Assembly (NCBI GenBank): GCA_029207755.1 | Contig: JARCOQ010000003.1 | Coordinates: forward strand, 44,350,144 to 44,414,143 | Length of the DNA stretch: 64,000 nucleotides | From: Chamaea fasciata | Lineage: Eukaryota > Chordata > Aves > Passeriformes > Sylviidae | Direction: 5' to 3' | Shown here: positions 1 through 13,164 of the stretch, piece by piece | Layout of the letters: each line of letters opens with the position of its first letter | How positions within the stretch are numbered: position 1 is the stretch's first letter | The notes under the pieces: generated by a model | Databases searched by the model: none | What the model saw: the letters and a program-made list of their open reading frames with translations, nothing else | Told to the model about the DNA's origin: nothing | Made by a program: the position numbers and the translations under genes

Positions 1-1076
1 TTACAGCCTCTGCATTCCTGTTGGGCGACACTTAAAGACGCGAAAGAATTCCCAGTATTTAAAAAACTTCTTATTTTTAATGTTTTCTGGTGCCAAAACT
101 GGCAGCCGTCTGTGCACGTATGGAAAAGGCAGGAAAGCAGGGCTGTTTCTGGGGAAGAAACGCTTCTTTCATTTCCTTCCCTCTTCAACATTGGTCGATA
201 TTAATTTTAAACCTGGCTGGCACTCCACAGTAAGGAGAGTGAAAGATCTTGTTCTTTCATCCAAAAAAGTATCAAATAGGTGTAGCTGCAATTTTAAAGC
301 AACCCCACCAAGCCATTGAGTTTCCAAAAGGACGATGGCTTTCCTGGCAGCACGGGGTTTGCCATATCAGATGCAGCAGACTACCAGATCACAAAGCCTT
401 ACTGCTTCATTCTAGCCATGACCCATATTTCATCCTGTGCTTCAGAAAAAGATGAAAGGCCTTCATAATGCATCCTAAACATTACCATATGGAAAAACCT
501 TGCACCATTTAAAAAGGATAAGCAAATAGGGTTCTATAGAAATACTAGGACACTACAGCATTCATTTCTAAAATCCCAGTGGGACAATTATAATGTCTCT
601 AATTTTCTGTGGAGGGGAAGTATATTCCTGATATATTCTGTAGGCAGTGGTGATGAGAGCTTTTCAACACAATAAGCACAGGACAGAATGCAAAACTATC
701 CTGATGCCCAAACCTATGAAAAATCGGATTTCTGAACTCTACCATTTTCAATGCAGGCAGGCCAGAATTCAATCTGTACCTTAAAAACTGTACAATGACA
801 GTAACTATAAAGACTCAGAACCAGAACAAGGACCAATGAGGCCATTAATAACAGTAATAAATGTGGTTCTGCGTGAGGAAAACAGCCAAGGAATAATAAT
901 AATTTAAAAAAAGTCATTTTAGAATATGTTATGTCCTCTGTAAAATTCCCACTGCATTTGTACAATGCAGTAGCAATTAAGGAGCAATTCCCTGTCTCTG
1001 AAAAGAGGCTGCAATCCACCCTGTGTTTATCAGATGTTGCCTAGGAGGTCAGGAATGCTCCAAATGGTGCTGCTTC
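1..1076. other. Intergenic, nothing recognised
   Basis: Unique sequence of moderate A+T content. Open frames of up to 101 codons have no family resemblance and no splice context. No repeat is recognised. Confidence 0.6.
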
Positions 1077-1295
1077 TCCCGGGCTCCACTTGCCCTTGGG
1101 GCACAGGCACCAGCCGGGCGCCGAGAGCCGCCCTCAGCCTCGCAGCCGCGGGGCAGGGACTGCCCGAGCATCCCTCGCTCCACGAAGGATAAGGAAAGTC
1201 CACGTCTCTGCCAGGCTGCGCAGGGAGAGCAGGAGGAATAAAAGCAGGAGCCCTCTTGCAGGAGTGCGCTCCATGGCGTTATCTGCAGCATCGTG
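1077..1295. promoter_or_regulatory. CpG-dense patch with TATA-like element
   Basis: I count about 16 CpG dinucleotides in 220 bases, far above the surrounding several kilobases. The core (1105-1160) is GC-rich, with GGGCGCCGAGAGCCGCC and a CCGCGG. At 1236-1244 a plus-strand AATAAAAGC follows the GC-rich block and could act as a TATA-like box for rightward transcription. No coding sequence is recognisable; open frames of 95-148 codons on both strands reflect the lack of stops in GC-rich DNA. Confidence 0.4.
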
Positions 1296-4200
1296 GCTTT
1301 CCCTGGAGAAATGGCCTGCGTGGGAATGGGGGACATGCAGCTGGCACAGGGCCCCTCTTCTAGGCTTCAGTGGCATGAGTCCTGCCTCACTGAATGCCAC
1401 TGAGAGCCAGTAACATTCCAGGCTCTCTCCTTCCCGTGCACCTCCAGCTGCCACAGGTCTGCAGATGTACAGCTGCATTTTGAACAAATATACCAGACGT
1501 TTCCTTTCCTGGTACAATTTTTTCTTGCGCAACTCTGGAGAGCAAACTGCACATTTTGGTCTTTGGTTGTACAGCTTCAATGCCTAAATCTTCCCCTCCT
1601 CAGGCAGTAAATGCAGCTATTGTTTTGCCAGTTGGTCGGGTTACTTTTTTTTTCTTTTCAGAGCCTCGTGTTGCTGCCAAGGTAATGCACAATGTTACAC
1701 CCTTTAGAAACCAGTCCGGGTTGTGTAATGCTACCCTACCACCACCAAACAACTTAGGACTGTGTCAGCCCAGGGAAAAAACAAGCCTGGAAGCTAGAGG
1801 AGATTAAAGCAAAGCAGTAGCATGGTTTTTAACTGTGCCTTAGAATGTCTAATCTAGTTAATGGTCCTTCCAGCCCATCCTGTGTAAAGACATGAGCATG
1901 TGGCATGTACTGAAGGAGGATCAACACTGACACACTGACAGATGCGCTTATTGGCACAAGAGACTAGATTAGGTTTTGGACTGGATTTTTTAACTTGCTA
2001 GCTAGCCAGCAGCGACTTGCTTTTTTGGAGGGGAAGGGAGGGATCAAACAATTGCTGCAGAGGGATATTAGTTCCCTGGCACTTCATCTTCTTCCATTAC
2101 AGATTCTCTGCTTGAACATGAGACAATGCTGCCATTCCTTCTCACTGACTCACTAGCAATTCTTTATCCATCTCTGGTTTGCTGCTTTGGAGATTTTTTT
2201 TTTGGCTAGAATTTGATCACCCCCACCTGCCCTTTTATTCGCTCTCCATATTTTTCAACACTTTTGTCTCCTTCATCACATCCCAAAGCTCTGCTGTGTA
2301 GTGAAAGCCTGTAAGCTAACCAGGAGTTCAATACATTCACCTCGATATCACGCAGTTTTGCTTGCCCATTTGAGGAAGATGAGTGAGTGCCTTGTACCGC
2401 GGGCACGCCGGCATGCGTGGCAAAGAGCACAGCACAGAAGGTGGAAAGTGGCTGCCTGCCGAGAGGGATGCAGCTAATGTTTAACAGCACACGTATGAAA
2501 GCTAGCTCTGTTCACATTCCTCGGGAGAGCTGTCCCACGGGTTGACAGAGGGCTGTTCACAGAAGAGGACAGGAGTAATTAAGGAGAAACAAATTCTAGC
2601 TGGTGGGAGAGGCGGGGGATTGCAAAAGTCCTTGGAGCAGGCTAGAGGTTAGAAGTGCCATGAGTGCTCCTGTTCTGATGGCAGAGTGCTGCCGGAGGTG
2701 TCATGCCCTCCTGCCAGGCTCACAGCTTCTTGGAATCTGAGCAGGAGCTGAGCAGCTGGGTACACAAGTATCTCCCATCCAGCCCCTGAGTTCCCAGGCC
2801 AGTCCCCCTTTGCCAGCTCATCATATTCCAACAACACAGGCAAGTCCAAGGGGGCAGAAGTTTGGGACAATGGTGGCACTGTAACTGGACTGCACTTTTT
2901 GATAAACCTTCGGTGTTCTTCCACTCTTCCCTGCTTTCCCTTCTGCTGAGTCCTGCGTTCCATGTGCCTGGTCCCCAGCCCATGGGACCCTTGGTCCCAC
3001 AGGGAGAAGCCACTGCTTGGACACCACATCTGTGCTTCGAGGGTGGTGGGAGTGGGGACTGTGACTTTGATGCAGCACAGCAGAGGCATAACAGCCAGGG
3101 CTCTTTGCAGAGGGATGCTTGTGCCTGGCTGGGTCTGTGGCTCTCCTGCAGCCACCCAGCCCCAAGGCTGAGCCTCTCAGGGAGGCTATTCACAGAGCAA
3201 AGGGTCAGGCTGGGACCCCACCCCGGCTTTGTGGCAGCGATGCCAAGGGACATGCTTCCAGAAGCCAGCAGCAGTCCGAGGAGCCCTTGCAAACACCTGG
3301 CTCTAAAAGAGGCACACTAGCTGCTAAGCCTGCACCCTCCCCATGGAAGGTGAATGCACACCTCTTCCCTAGAGCAAACAAACAGGAGCACACCAGCCAA
3401 CTCCCACCTAGCCCACAGGAGTAGTGCCAGATGAGGAAGAGAACAATTCACCCACCTACAGATGAGACTGCAGTACAAACAACCACATACAAAAGAGGCG
3501 AGACACTTGAAGAGGCCTGTTAAGCAGACAATAACAAGGTCTGCCCTGCTTTCACCCTCCAGAGAGCCACCAGCCCTCAGCCTGTAGGACAGTGTGTCCC
3601 AGGAAGGAGCCAGAGTAGCTGCCAGGAGCCTCACCATCCCCTCTGAGGGCTTAAATAGCTGGCATGCTTCCTGCATGTCCACACCAAGGAGTCTTGCTGC
3701 TTCACGCTGCCAAGTTGCTCCTTCAGTGGTTTTCCAAGCACAGCATATTTACTTTTTAATTGGGTGAGCAGAAACAACTGACCCCAAAGCTAGTGAAGAG
3801 CAGGAAGGGGCTCATCAAGTTATATGGCCCCCTTGGGCCAGCATTAGCACTGCTGTGCTCTGGCTCCGTGTTCCATGGGAGGGTTCAGGGTCCCAGCCTG
3901 CCCCCAGGGCACAGCAGGCATGTCATGGAAATCTGGCCTGTGCCCACAAAAACTACAGCCAGGTTTGTGCTGCAGGCTTTTTGTTCTGCTGCTGGCAGAA
4001 CAGCACCATTGAAGTGTGTGCAGGGATGCAGCCACCCAGCTGCCAAAGCAGGATACACCTGCAGCCCTGGGAGCACTGCAGCTCGCCAAGGAAGATCAGC
4101 AGGCATTTCTCAGTCCCATGTCCCAAATGTCATCACATGGGTTTTGCTGAGCACAGAGGTCTGAGCAGAGAGCTGGCTGCCCCCTGGAATAGGTGGCTGG

Positions 4201-5443
4201 TGGTGAATCCTCTACCCAAAACTGCAGGTGGTTGGCCCAGGGCACAAATGGCAGCAAAAACATCAATCTTTCTGCAGTGAGAACAGGGGGATGCCGGCTC
4301 TCAACCTGACTTGCAGTTCTGAACCCTGGGTTCAGCTCCCTGTTCAGAGGCAGGACAACCTGTCCTCAGTCACAGCCCTGCTCGAATCCCTGCCCTTCAG
4401 ATCCAAAACAAATAACAATCAGTTCCTGGTAGGGCTGAGGAGCAAACAGCAGGGCCATCAGCGAGAGCCAGGTGGGAGCTTCTGGCTCTAAGCCTGAGAG
4501 AGCTGGGGAGGAGGAGGAGAAAGCAACACAGTGGTGGGAACATTGCTCTCCAGAGAAGGGGTGCAGCAGGGGTGGCAGAGAGTACACAAGTGAGTTTGTA
4601 ACTGCCTGTCAGGGAACCAGCTCTGCACTCAGGAGATGTTTTCTTGTGCCAGCTGTAGATCAGCACCTACAGAGTCAGCAGCATGACAGCAGGAACAGTA
4701 GGCTGCCACTTTCTCCTGGTGACCCAGAGTGCTCACCCACCAGCACACTTGCACTCACACACATGTAAAAGCCCCAGGCCATCTGCTCTTCTTCAGACTG
4801 CAAAATTATGTAGTTTGAAAAGCCCTAAAATGCTGATTCCTCCCTCAGCAGGGACACAATTCTCCAGAAATACAAAAGCATGAGTCCACTGGGGAAAAAG
4901 GATATACTGGACAGAAAAACACTGTAACCATCTATCAATGCCATGTGGGATGCTGCTGAAAGAATTTTGGAACAACTGTGAGACTTTTTGGATGCTTAAA
5001 CACTGAATGAGTCAAAAAATCATCTGTGTCCTACAGAGAAACATTTTAGAAAACAAAGCGATTGGCTTCTAGCAACATGATGTAACCTTGGTTTTTCCTG
5101 CCCTTATTGTAAGTGCATCTCTGGGTGTTTGCTTTTAAAGCTGTATCCATTAATAATGTGCCTCTATATTTATTTAGAGATATGTCAAACAAGGAGCGCT
5201 TATCCGTAGCTCCAGGCAACCCAACCATTTTAATACATAAACAGCTATATAAATGAGTCTCATAATCGTCCAACAAAAGCTTCGACAACAAAGAACCCCA
5301 TAAGCACACCGTCTCTGCTCAGGATGCTCAAACTTCGGCATCCACTTCAGCAGCCAAGGAGAATAAATAAGCTTTCCAAGGGAACTAGCTCGGGTTATTA
5401 CAGATCAAACAGAGGAACAAGTTGTTTGCCTTTCCTTAACTTT

Positions 5444-5459
5444 AAAAAAAAAAAAAAAA
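5444..5459 (+). repeat. A16 homopolymer
   Basis: Uninterrupted A run in intergenic DNA. Confidence 0.95.
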
Positions 5460-6910
5460 CACAAATGGAAACACATGGGCCAGTTTTTCAAGCAAGCTCG
5501 GCACATTGCCTGCCTAAATTACACTTACATGCAAGTGCATGCAAATGTGTTGTTTCCCTGGTCATATGCCTGAACTGCATCCACATTTTCCTCAAATGCC
5601 TTCTGGAACGTGACAGAACACGCACGAGCAACCTCCCCAGCCCTTCAGAAACCAGATTATGGGCATGCTGGTGGGAACGGAGGAAACACCTGCATTCCTC
5701 CACAGCACAAATGCAGCCAAAATAATGATGAGTCTGAAAAAAGCTCGACCAAAGGCAAAGGTCAGGTTGCTGGGACTTTGTGGAGCGGAGGGGGCTTGGC
5801 TTGGTGCTTGGCAGGAGGGAGCCTTATGCCCTTGCGCTTTTAAATGCATTTTCCTGAAGGAGATGGGGAAAAAAGCCAAATAAAAATAACCAAACATCTT
5901 CAGCTTCTGCTGCAGTTCTGTAGAGACGTGATTAAACACTGCTGGGCATTGCTCAGCCCCCATCAGAGCCTGCTGCTGCTGGCTGTATCCCTTCCAGAGA
6001 GATGGGATTAGCTTGGCACTGAGGCAAAGGAGGTGCACAGTGGGGCATAACGTGGCACCTCTGTGTCACAGGCAAGCAACTGTGCCCCTGTGCAGTGCTA
6101 GCCACAGCTTTGGGCCAAGCCCTGCTCCAGTGAAAATCCATACAATGCACTTGCTGAAACCTTGCAGGACCTATTGTGCACATCCCCAGACATGAAATAC
6201 CAACAATGATGTTTTGGCCGGCCCATGGGGAGGTCCTGCTTTTCCCCCAGGGAGGTGCTGTTGATCTCTCAGCTAGGCGTCACCCACCCCACACATGGGA
6301 CCGAGGGAAGGCACCAAAGGCACCATGGAGCTTCAGCTTCCAAACTTGCTTTTCTCTTCCCGGATGGGAGTTACATGCAAAATAATTATATTAGAGGGCC
6401 ACAAGAGAGAAGGGTAAGAAAACCCTCAGTAGTTCAGCTTAGACATCTGGAGATTTTAATCCTCCTCCCTCTGTCTGTCTGATGCCCAAAGGAAAAAATA
6501 AAGTGCTTGGTCAGGCCACTTTGGTGTGAGTCCCTGTCCCTCCCTTCCTGCTCCCCCTCACTGCAGCACAAGAGGAAAAACACTTGAAAGGCTAGGGGGT
6601 GGCCTCAAGGATGTCTGCTTTGCCTCCACTCATGCCACTCTTCCTTTTGTATCTTTTCTAACATCCAAAGAGGAAAAAGGCAGGACCATCTCCTGCACCC
6701 AGGTGCCTTTCTCACACACACACAGAAAAGCAAAACAAGACTGCAGTGCATTGAACTTGTCCCTAAATGTAACCCTTCTGGCTTGAACAGCCCTGCTGGC
6801 TCCTGCCTTGGGCAAGGTTTCAGTTTCCCTGTGGCTTGATGACGTGATTTGGGCAGGATTTATGAGGCTTACAGAAAAACACAATTAAATCTAAGGGGCA
6901 ATGAAGGGGA

Positions 6911-6947
6911 TTTTTTTTCTTTCTTTTTTTTTTTTTCTCCTCCCTTT
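6911..6947 (+). repeat. Polypyrimidine tract
   Basis: A 37-base stretch of T and C only, including T13 at 6924-6936. It is the only T run of 12 or more on this strand. Confidence 0.9.
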
Positions 6948-7891
6948 TCATTGCTTGCTTCTAGGACTAAGGCAAAAGTTGAATTGGCAGAAGTCTGCTG
7001 TGTTGGCTGGAGCCTGAATTTCTAGCCAAAAATGTTTTCTCCAAGTCTAGTTAAATTAATTTCCTTGAGTTTTGCAAACACTTTCTGTGCTCTAAGTGAC
7101 TGAGAAGCCATTGACATTTCAGTTGAGGAACAATCAAAATACAGGACGTGGAGGGCCAAAGCCATCTCTGCTGCAACTGCTGTGGCTGGAACTGCAGCTG
7201 CCACTGCTGAGGGAAACAGCTGAGGTGGACATCCTGGAAGATAAGGCAGGTAGAGAGGAGCAGCCAGGTTGGGGCTGAAATATCCCCTCTGCTTCCCACA
7301 GAAGAAGAGCCACCCCTTTGGGAAGAGACCCGATCAGGTCTCTGAAGGTCTTGAAGAATGGATGTACCCAAATCCAACAGAGAGCAGCATGATCTCCACT
7401 GGAAACTACACATGCTGGAAAAGAAAAAGCCTGTGTCCCAACTCTGTGTTTTGAGTCCTGTTCAATAAATAATAACAGAGTATGCTGGAACTGTGTCAGC
7501 TATGTCATTTCAGGTGAGGAAGGCCTGTGTTTTCTAGGTACCAGCTCCGTAAACCGCTGAGGAGCAAGGTGCCAGGGCAAGGAAGGGTCACACGGTGCTC
7601 AGCAAGGCACGTGCGCACCCACAGCCACACATGCCCAGGCAAATGCATTTCTCTCTCCTGCAGAAACTAAACTTCAGATCTTGTGGGCTGATTTTCTTAA
7701 TCCAAAAGCAAAGGTCAAACAGAAAGTACGTGGCTTTGGTTTATTTATGGAGAACCTTAGCCATCAGACTTTCCAAAAGCATCAGCAAATTCTGCACATC
7801 CACATTTAACTCCTCAGAAAGGTGTTGTGCCCTGCCCTTCCAAAGGCCCCTCTGTACAGGTGCTGGGCTGGCAGTGTCAGGAGCCACGGGT

Positions 7892-7927
7892 CTGGCACAG
7901 CACCAGCCAGCCTGGCACAGCCCCAGC
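7892..7927 (+). repeat. Direct repeat, 16-bp unit, period 20
   Basis: CTGGCACAGCACCAGC recurs as CTGGCACAGCCCCAGC after a four-base spacer, one mismatch. It lies in a C/G/A-rich stretch. Confidence 0.85.
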
Positions 7928-8183
7928 AGGGCCACGTCCACCAGGAGAGGAGACACGGTGAACTCAGACACAGTGCATCCTCTGAGGATGTCAGCTCACT
8001 TGAATTATTTACCTAATTCTTATTACAGTACTGAAAAGGACAGTGAGAAAAAAAACACTCCCAACTTGCCTGAAGAGGAAATGAATAGGGAAACTTTGAG
8101 ATTTCTCATCCCTCCAGAAAGCCCCTTGGTGAGCATGGCTGCCACAACTGCCCACAAGAGGCCTTGCACCACCTCAATCCCGA

Positions 8184-8208
8184 TACCAACAAGGAAGTAC
8201 CAACAAGG
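8184..8208 (+). repeat. Short direct repeat, 11-bp unit, period 14
   Basis: TACCAACAAGG appears twice separated by AAG. Confidence 0.85.
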
Positions 8209-10168
8209 CTCTTAACCACACAGCCAGTTTCTCTTCTAAGCCTTCGGGTTGCCTCAGAAGTTTTTTAAACAAGACGCTTTCCTGTTTTTGAAACCTGTGC
8301 ATCCGTATGGTTTGCAGGTTACTCAAATAACCTTATCACTTGGAGCAACGCTGGCATGAATTTCAAAACTGCTTACTGCGGTGCTCCCCTCCCCTCTCCA
8401 CACATATCTATTTACTCATAGGGAGCCTTATTTACAGTATCTTCCTGCCAACTGCTGACACAGAAGAAAAAAAAGCCCTGGGTTACACATTAAGCTTTAT
8501 CGTTGAAGTATTCATGCCAGACGGTGTCCAAACAGAGTTAACTGACTGACCTTAGCTCAGGGTAAGCCACACAAGGGGGAAATTTCTATTGCAATCTGCT
8601 TGCATGGGCAGAGCTCGTTTCACACCACCAGCTTTTTCATCTCCTCCCCCCCTTCATCTGGGCTGAAAAGGCTTTTCAAAGAAAACATGGTTTTGTTTTC
8701 AGAAAGCCAAGTAGAGCTGGTTCCTTGTAAGTTCATTAAAGGAAGAATTACCAGAAGGAGACATTTGCAGGTAAACGTTAAGGCATGGAGAGGGCTGCCT
8801 GTACAACAAATCCTGATCTAAAATCCACACAGCCTGCAAGTCAAATTCAATTCTTCTGTCGAAAACGGGAAAATGAAGAGGACTGCCATGCGAGAGTATG
8901 CTGTCCAGAGGGTCTGGAAAATCCAGAAATCAGCTTCACTACGCCTGTTTTGCACAGCAGCTTTGGAAAGATCTGCCAAACGTAACAGTTTCATTTGACA
9001 GTCATCTTTTGGCTTAACTTCTGAGCTGGCTGGTGGCCATCTCCCATTGCACAATAAATGCCTGCAAAATTAATCATAAACTCCCTGCCTGGAACTCCCA
9101 ATGCTGGTCTCCTGAAGGGTACCTGCAGCCTGCTCCAAAACCCTGCCAGTACCTCAAACCGTGTGTTCATGAATGGCCCAGCCAGCAAGGGAGGACAAAT
9201 CATCACAAAAACAATCCATGAACTTTATTCTTCCACTTCTGCAATCTGCTGGCTGAGCCATTTACCTCTGTGTACACTTCATGACAGCCACGCCACAGCC
9301 AGGCACTAAGGCGCTTATCTCGACCTCACACTTCACATCCTTTCTTCTCACAGCTAACACTTGGCTGGTGAAGAAAGTTGTATGACCCGTCTTGCGGGGA
9401 AAAAAGAACCAAGAGCTGCTCTCAGATTAACCTGTCCTGATCCTCTCTCTCCAGAAAATTCACTACCACCAATTTGCCAGGGGTGCGGCAAGGTCCCCTT
9501 GCTGCAACACTGTCTGCATGTGTTGGTTTTGTCAGCAGGGACTCACAGGAACGCAGACAGAGTGGGTCTGTTGTTTGTGAGAAGTGCTGGCTGGCCAGCC
9601 CTGCCACGGGAGTGTGGGGCATGGGTGGGACATCACTGCACTAGCTCCCTGAATAAACCACACCCCACTTTACTGCTCCCATGTCCCCTTCTGAAAAAAT
9701 TACTTTCTTCTGCCAAGCAAGCTGCTCTGCACTGGGCAGGGGGGAAAGCCTCTGCTCCCCACTTCCTATCCTCAGCATGCAATGCTACCACTTGGGGAAA
9801 GCATTTCCCAGGAGTTCCTGTCCCACCACAGGGGTGCAGCCCTCGCTCAGACGACCTGGTCAATGGCTTTGCACCTCGTTTGCATCCGAGGTTTCTTCCA
9901 CTGTGTCCTCACCAGAGCGCTCAGGCTCAGGCAGCCCCCAGACCCTCTGAGCACACTCGGCTCTTGCCCAGATTGCACCAGGCAACCACTGTCACACTCC
10001 CAGCCCTGGGCTATCCAGCAAGGATGCATCCATGAAATCCAGGGTGCCATCCTCTCTTCTCCCTGAAACTCTAATTAAATAGCTCATTTTAAAAAATAAG
10101 TGAATTGCCTTCCTGCTATATTGGCTAGGTTAATTAGTTCCTCCTATATAGTTTTCTTCTTCCAATAG

Positions 10169-10214
10169 AAAAAAAAAAAAAAAAAACAAACAAAAAACAA
10201 AAACCAAAAAACAA
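10169..10214 (+). repeat. A18 run followed by CAAA-rich tract
   Basis: Eighteen A residues lead into irregular CAAA and CAAAAAA units up to about 10214. It is a simple A-rich repeat. Confidence 0.9.
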
Positions 10215-13146
10215 GCAGGATTTAAACAGCTCCAGAAGGAAGCAAGAATGTATTTCCTAACATGCCTAATAACAAAACATAAAGGTATAAAACAAATGTG
10301 ATTAAAACCAGAGAAGCAAGCAGCACACATTTTATTGCTATGTTTTCACTTTTTATTTCTTTTTAACAAGGATAAAAAATAACTTGTGCAACCTCCACCA
10401 GGAAGTGAGTGGATCTTTGAACTCTGCCATCTGGCCAGTGGAATCTGTATTTTTGTTGCCTCAGGTTACAGGTTAATCCTGCCAGTTTTTATTATTTGTA
10501 GAAGTAGTTGGCCTCTTGGAAGCTTTTATGGTCTCTGTCACAGAGAAGATTGTTGCTGAGCAAAATACACACACAAAATACTGGGGTCAGTGTGGTGAGG
10601 ACATTGAGCGGGGAGGGAAAGGGGCCGGGGGAAAAGGCAGTTCTGGCTAATCTAAAATTATCCTTTTTATTACAAGAGAAGACGTTGCAACATGTGCTGG
10701 CGAATTTGCCTCACACTGCAAGTCAGCGCCGACAGGAAGGCTGAGCCTCCCTGCTCATGGTGGAAGTCAAGCCCGAGCATGCCCAGCAGCTGGGGAGACC
10801 CATGTGATGACAACAGCATCCAGCTCCATCTGGTGATGTGCTCCCAGCCCCCCCGGGCACTTTTCCATCTAGTCTTGCAAGCAGCTGGATCAATTTACTC
10901 TAGCCTACGGTGCACTGCACAGGCACAGACTGAAATTATTACTCATGGAAATCCCCTCTGTCTCAGTGCCTTTGAACAAGGAATCAGGTAGCTTTCAACC
11001 TCCTGACAATTAATAGCCTTTGGTCGAAGGAGAACAGTGCAAAAACGCTGGAAGGGATGGGTTTAAAAACAGCTTGCTTAGTTTCTAGTAAATTAAAGGG
11101 AGTGGGCGGTTGAGGTACACAGTAATATTATCCAGCCCAGTGTGGTCTTCACTGACGTCAGCAGGACATTTTTTCCCCCTTCTCTCTCCCTCTGTCTGCC
11201 TGCCTCCTGAAAAGAAACACATGGAGGCTAACGCTGTGACAGAAGTATGGCTCATACACCCGGAGAACCTCCAGCTTTCCATCAACAAAACCAGAGCGCA
11301 GATGCTACTATGTTGCAAATGAGCAGCACCAAAATATATGCAAGTCATTTCAGAGGAGGAAAAAAAACTGTTGGAAACAGAAATCATGAGGACTCGTACT
11401 ATGTATTTCTCTTCTGTTGCATGATTAACTGTTCTGACTAAGACAACGCTCTTCCTGTGGCTAAGAACACATCCTCATCTCAGATTTTGCTTGAAATAGC
11501 ACATTTGACCGTGACCCCTCCCCACAACTGCTGTGCCCATCCCAGCAAAGCTCTGTGGTGTTTGCAACTGTGTTTTCTCAGTCTCACTGAACACATCGTT
11601 TTCTCTGAGGCCCCTGTACTGTAGGCTGGAGGCATTTTACAATAGCTGCCAGCTTTGCATTGAAAATATGCCAATAAGTTCAGCAGAAAAATTCCACTAT
11701 GCTTTCAGCAAACGTGATTTCTGTGTACCGTCGTGCACTTGCAGCCTTTTCATGCGCTGCCACTTGCATGTGGAATAAAAGGTGGTTGGACAGCAAATAA
11801 AAATATGTACAGCACTGAGATGCTGCAGGTAGGAAAAATGGACCCTAGGCTTGTAGACATCACCTTCCAGGTGAAACATAACACTACAGTGCCCACATTT
11901 ACTGTGTCAAAAATGTGAAACACAGAAAGTGTTCAGGCCAGGATTTTTTTAGAGTTGCAAAATACAAAGGGGACTTTTTTGTAACAAAAATGTGTACTGA
12001 AGCTGCTGTGCCAGGTTCTGACTCAACACAGACACATGCATACTGCTCAAAGTGGAAGATTTTTCCAGTAATTGAGTGGACTGAATGAGCTCATCATGAC
12101 CCACTGAGCAAGTTTTCTTAGTATTCATTTTGAGTAAGAGAACAGCTTTGATCAGTGTTTGCACTCATTTGACTTTTCCCCTGTTCCCAAACTTTTGTTC
12201 CTTTCATGAAACACCCGTTCCATTCGGCTCCTCTTGGTGAAAGGAGCAATTTTTTCCTAAGTGCGGCCACGGGACTTAAGTAAATATCACTGAAGCGTTA
12301 AAAATCCAATGTATTAATGAAATGATACTGCAGGCATTGTCAAGTTGCAGGATCACCAGAACGAGAGCAGAAGAGTACTGTCCGTGAAAGCCAAAAGATA
12401 TGGTCGTTCCACAGAACACTGCAGACACAGGCAGGGCATCCTTGTGCAGGAGGCTGAGGGAGATGTGTGAAAGTGGAAGACCATGAATCACTGCAAACAA
12501 ATTATGTGATCACCAGTTGGCACATTCTTCTTGTCCTTACACATCCTGAACTCCTGATTTCACGATGGTCACCCATGCAAATTGATGGCATTCTTCCTGC
12601 GGCTCTGAAGAGCATTTTTGCTGCTTGTTATTAAGGTATGAAACTTTACATGGTGTGAAGGTTAAGGAAAAGGTCTTGAACCAAGTAATTTTTGGCAGGA
12701 GTAGCTACAACTCCCTCAGGGCCACAGCTCCAGACTGGGCTCTGCTGCGCACACCCCTCATCTTTGTGTGCCTGCCTTTGGAGAACAAGTCAGAGATCTT
12801 TACAAGGAATATTGCCCGTTTGCCTTTTCTGCAAGTAGCCTGCTGAGGTCCCTTCGACAACAGTGTCTTTCAGGATTTATTTGCAACTTTCATTAAGGCA
12901 TTTTGGAGGAAAAAAATGGTAGGAATTAATAGCTATCCATAGTTACAACTCAGCGTGGCAGTGCCTGTGGGTTAATGGAGCTCATATCTCCAAGTTGCCA
13001 CTCCTGAGTTTTAGCCACCAACCTCTGCTCCCTTCTTCCTGAAAATGGAAAGTCCCTATTGCTTTACACAGTAGGCAAAGACAATTACCCCCTGGACTTT
13101 GAAAGAAAAGGAACTTTGATGAATATGTAACTCAGCTAAGCAGCAC

Positions 13147-13164
13147 TTTTCATTTAAATGAAAA
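13147..13164. other. 18-bp perfect palindrome
   Basis: TTTTCATTTAAATGAAAA is self-complementary over its whole length, with a central TTTAAA. It lies in otherwise unremarkable intergenic DNA. Confidence 0.7.

Larger units (their letters stand above)
1296..10168. other. Intergenic desert segment
   Basis: Unique sequence apart from the small repeats listed separately. Frames of 190 codons (2720-3292, minus) and 206 codons (7595-8215, plus), and the window's longest, 224 codons (9361-10035, plus), lie in stop-poor G+C-richer DNA. They show low-complexity Pro/Ser/Leu/Cys/His-rich translations, compete with frames on the other strand and match no family I know. Confidence 0.6.

Noticed and set aside
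2720..3292. Open frame of 190 codons, minus strand
   Set aside because: Overlaps comparable frames in other phases and on the plus strand; no family match.
5539..5546. Perfect POU octamer ATGCAAAT
   Set aside because: One or two such 8-mers are expected by chance in a window this long, and nothing around it suggests a promoter.
7595..8215. Open frame of 206 codons, plus strand
   Set aside because: No recognisable family; it contains two small direct repeats and does not look under coding constraint.
9361..10035. Longest open frame of the window, 224 codons, plus strand
   Set aside because: Low-complexity Pro/Ser/Leu/Cys translation, no domain or splice context, and competing frames on both strands in stop-poor DNA.
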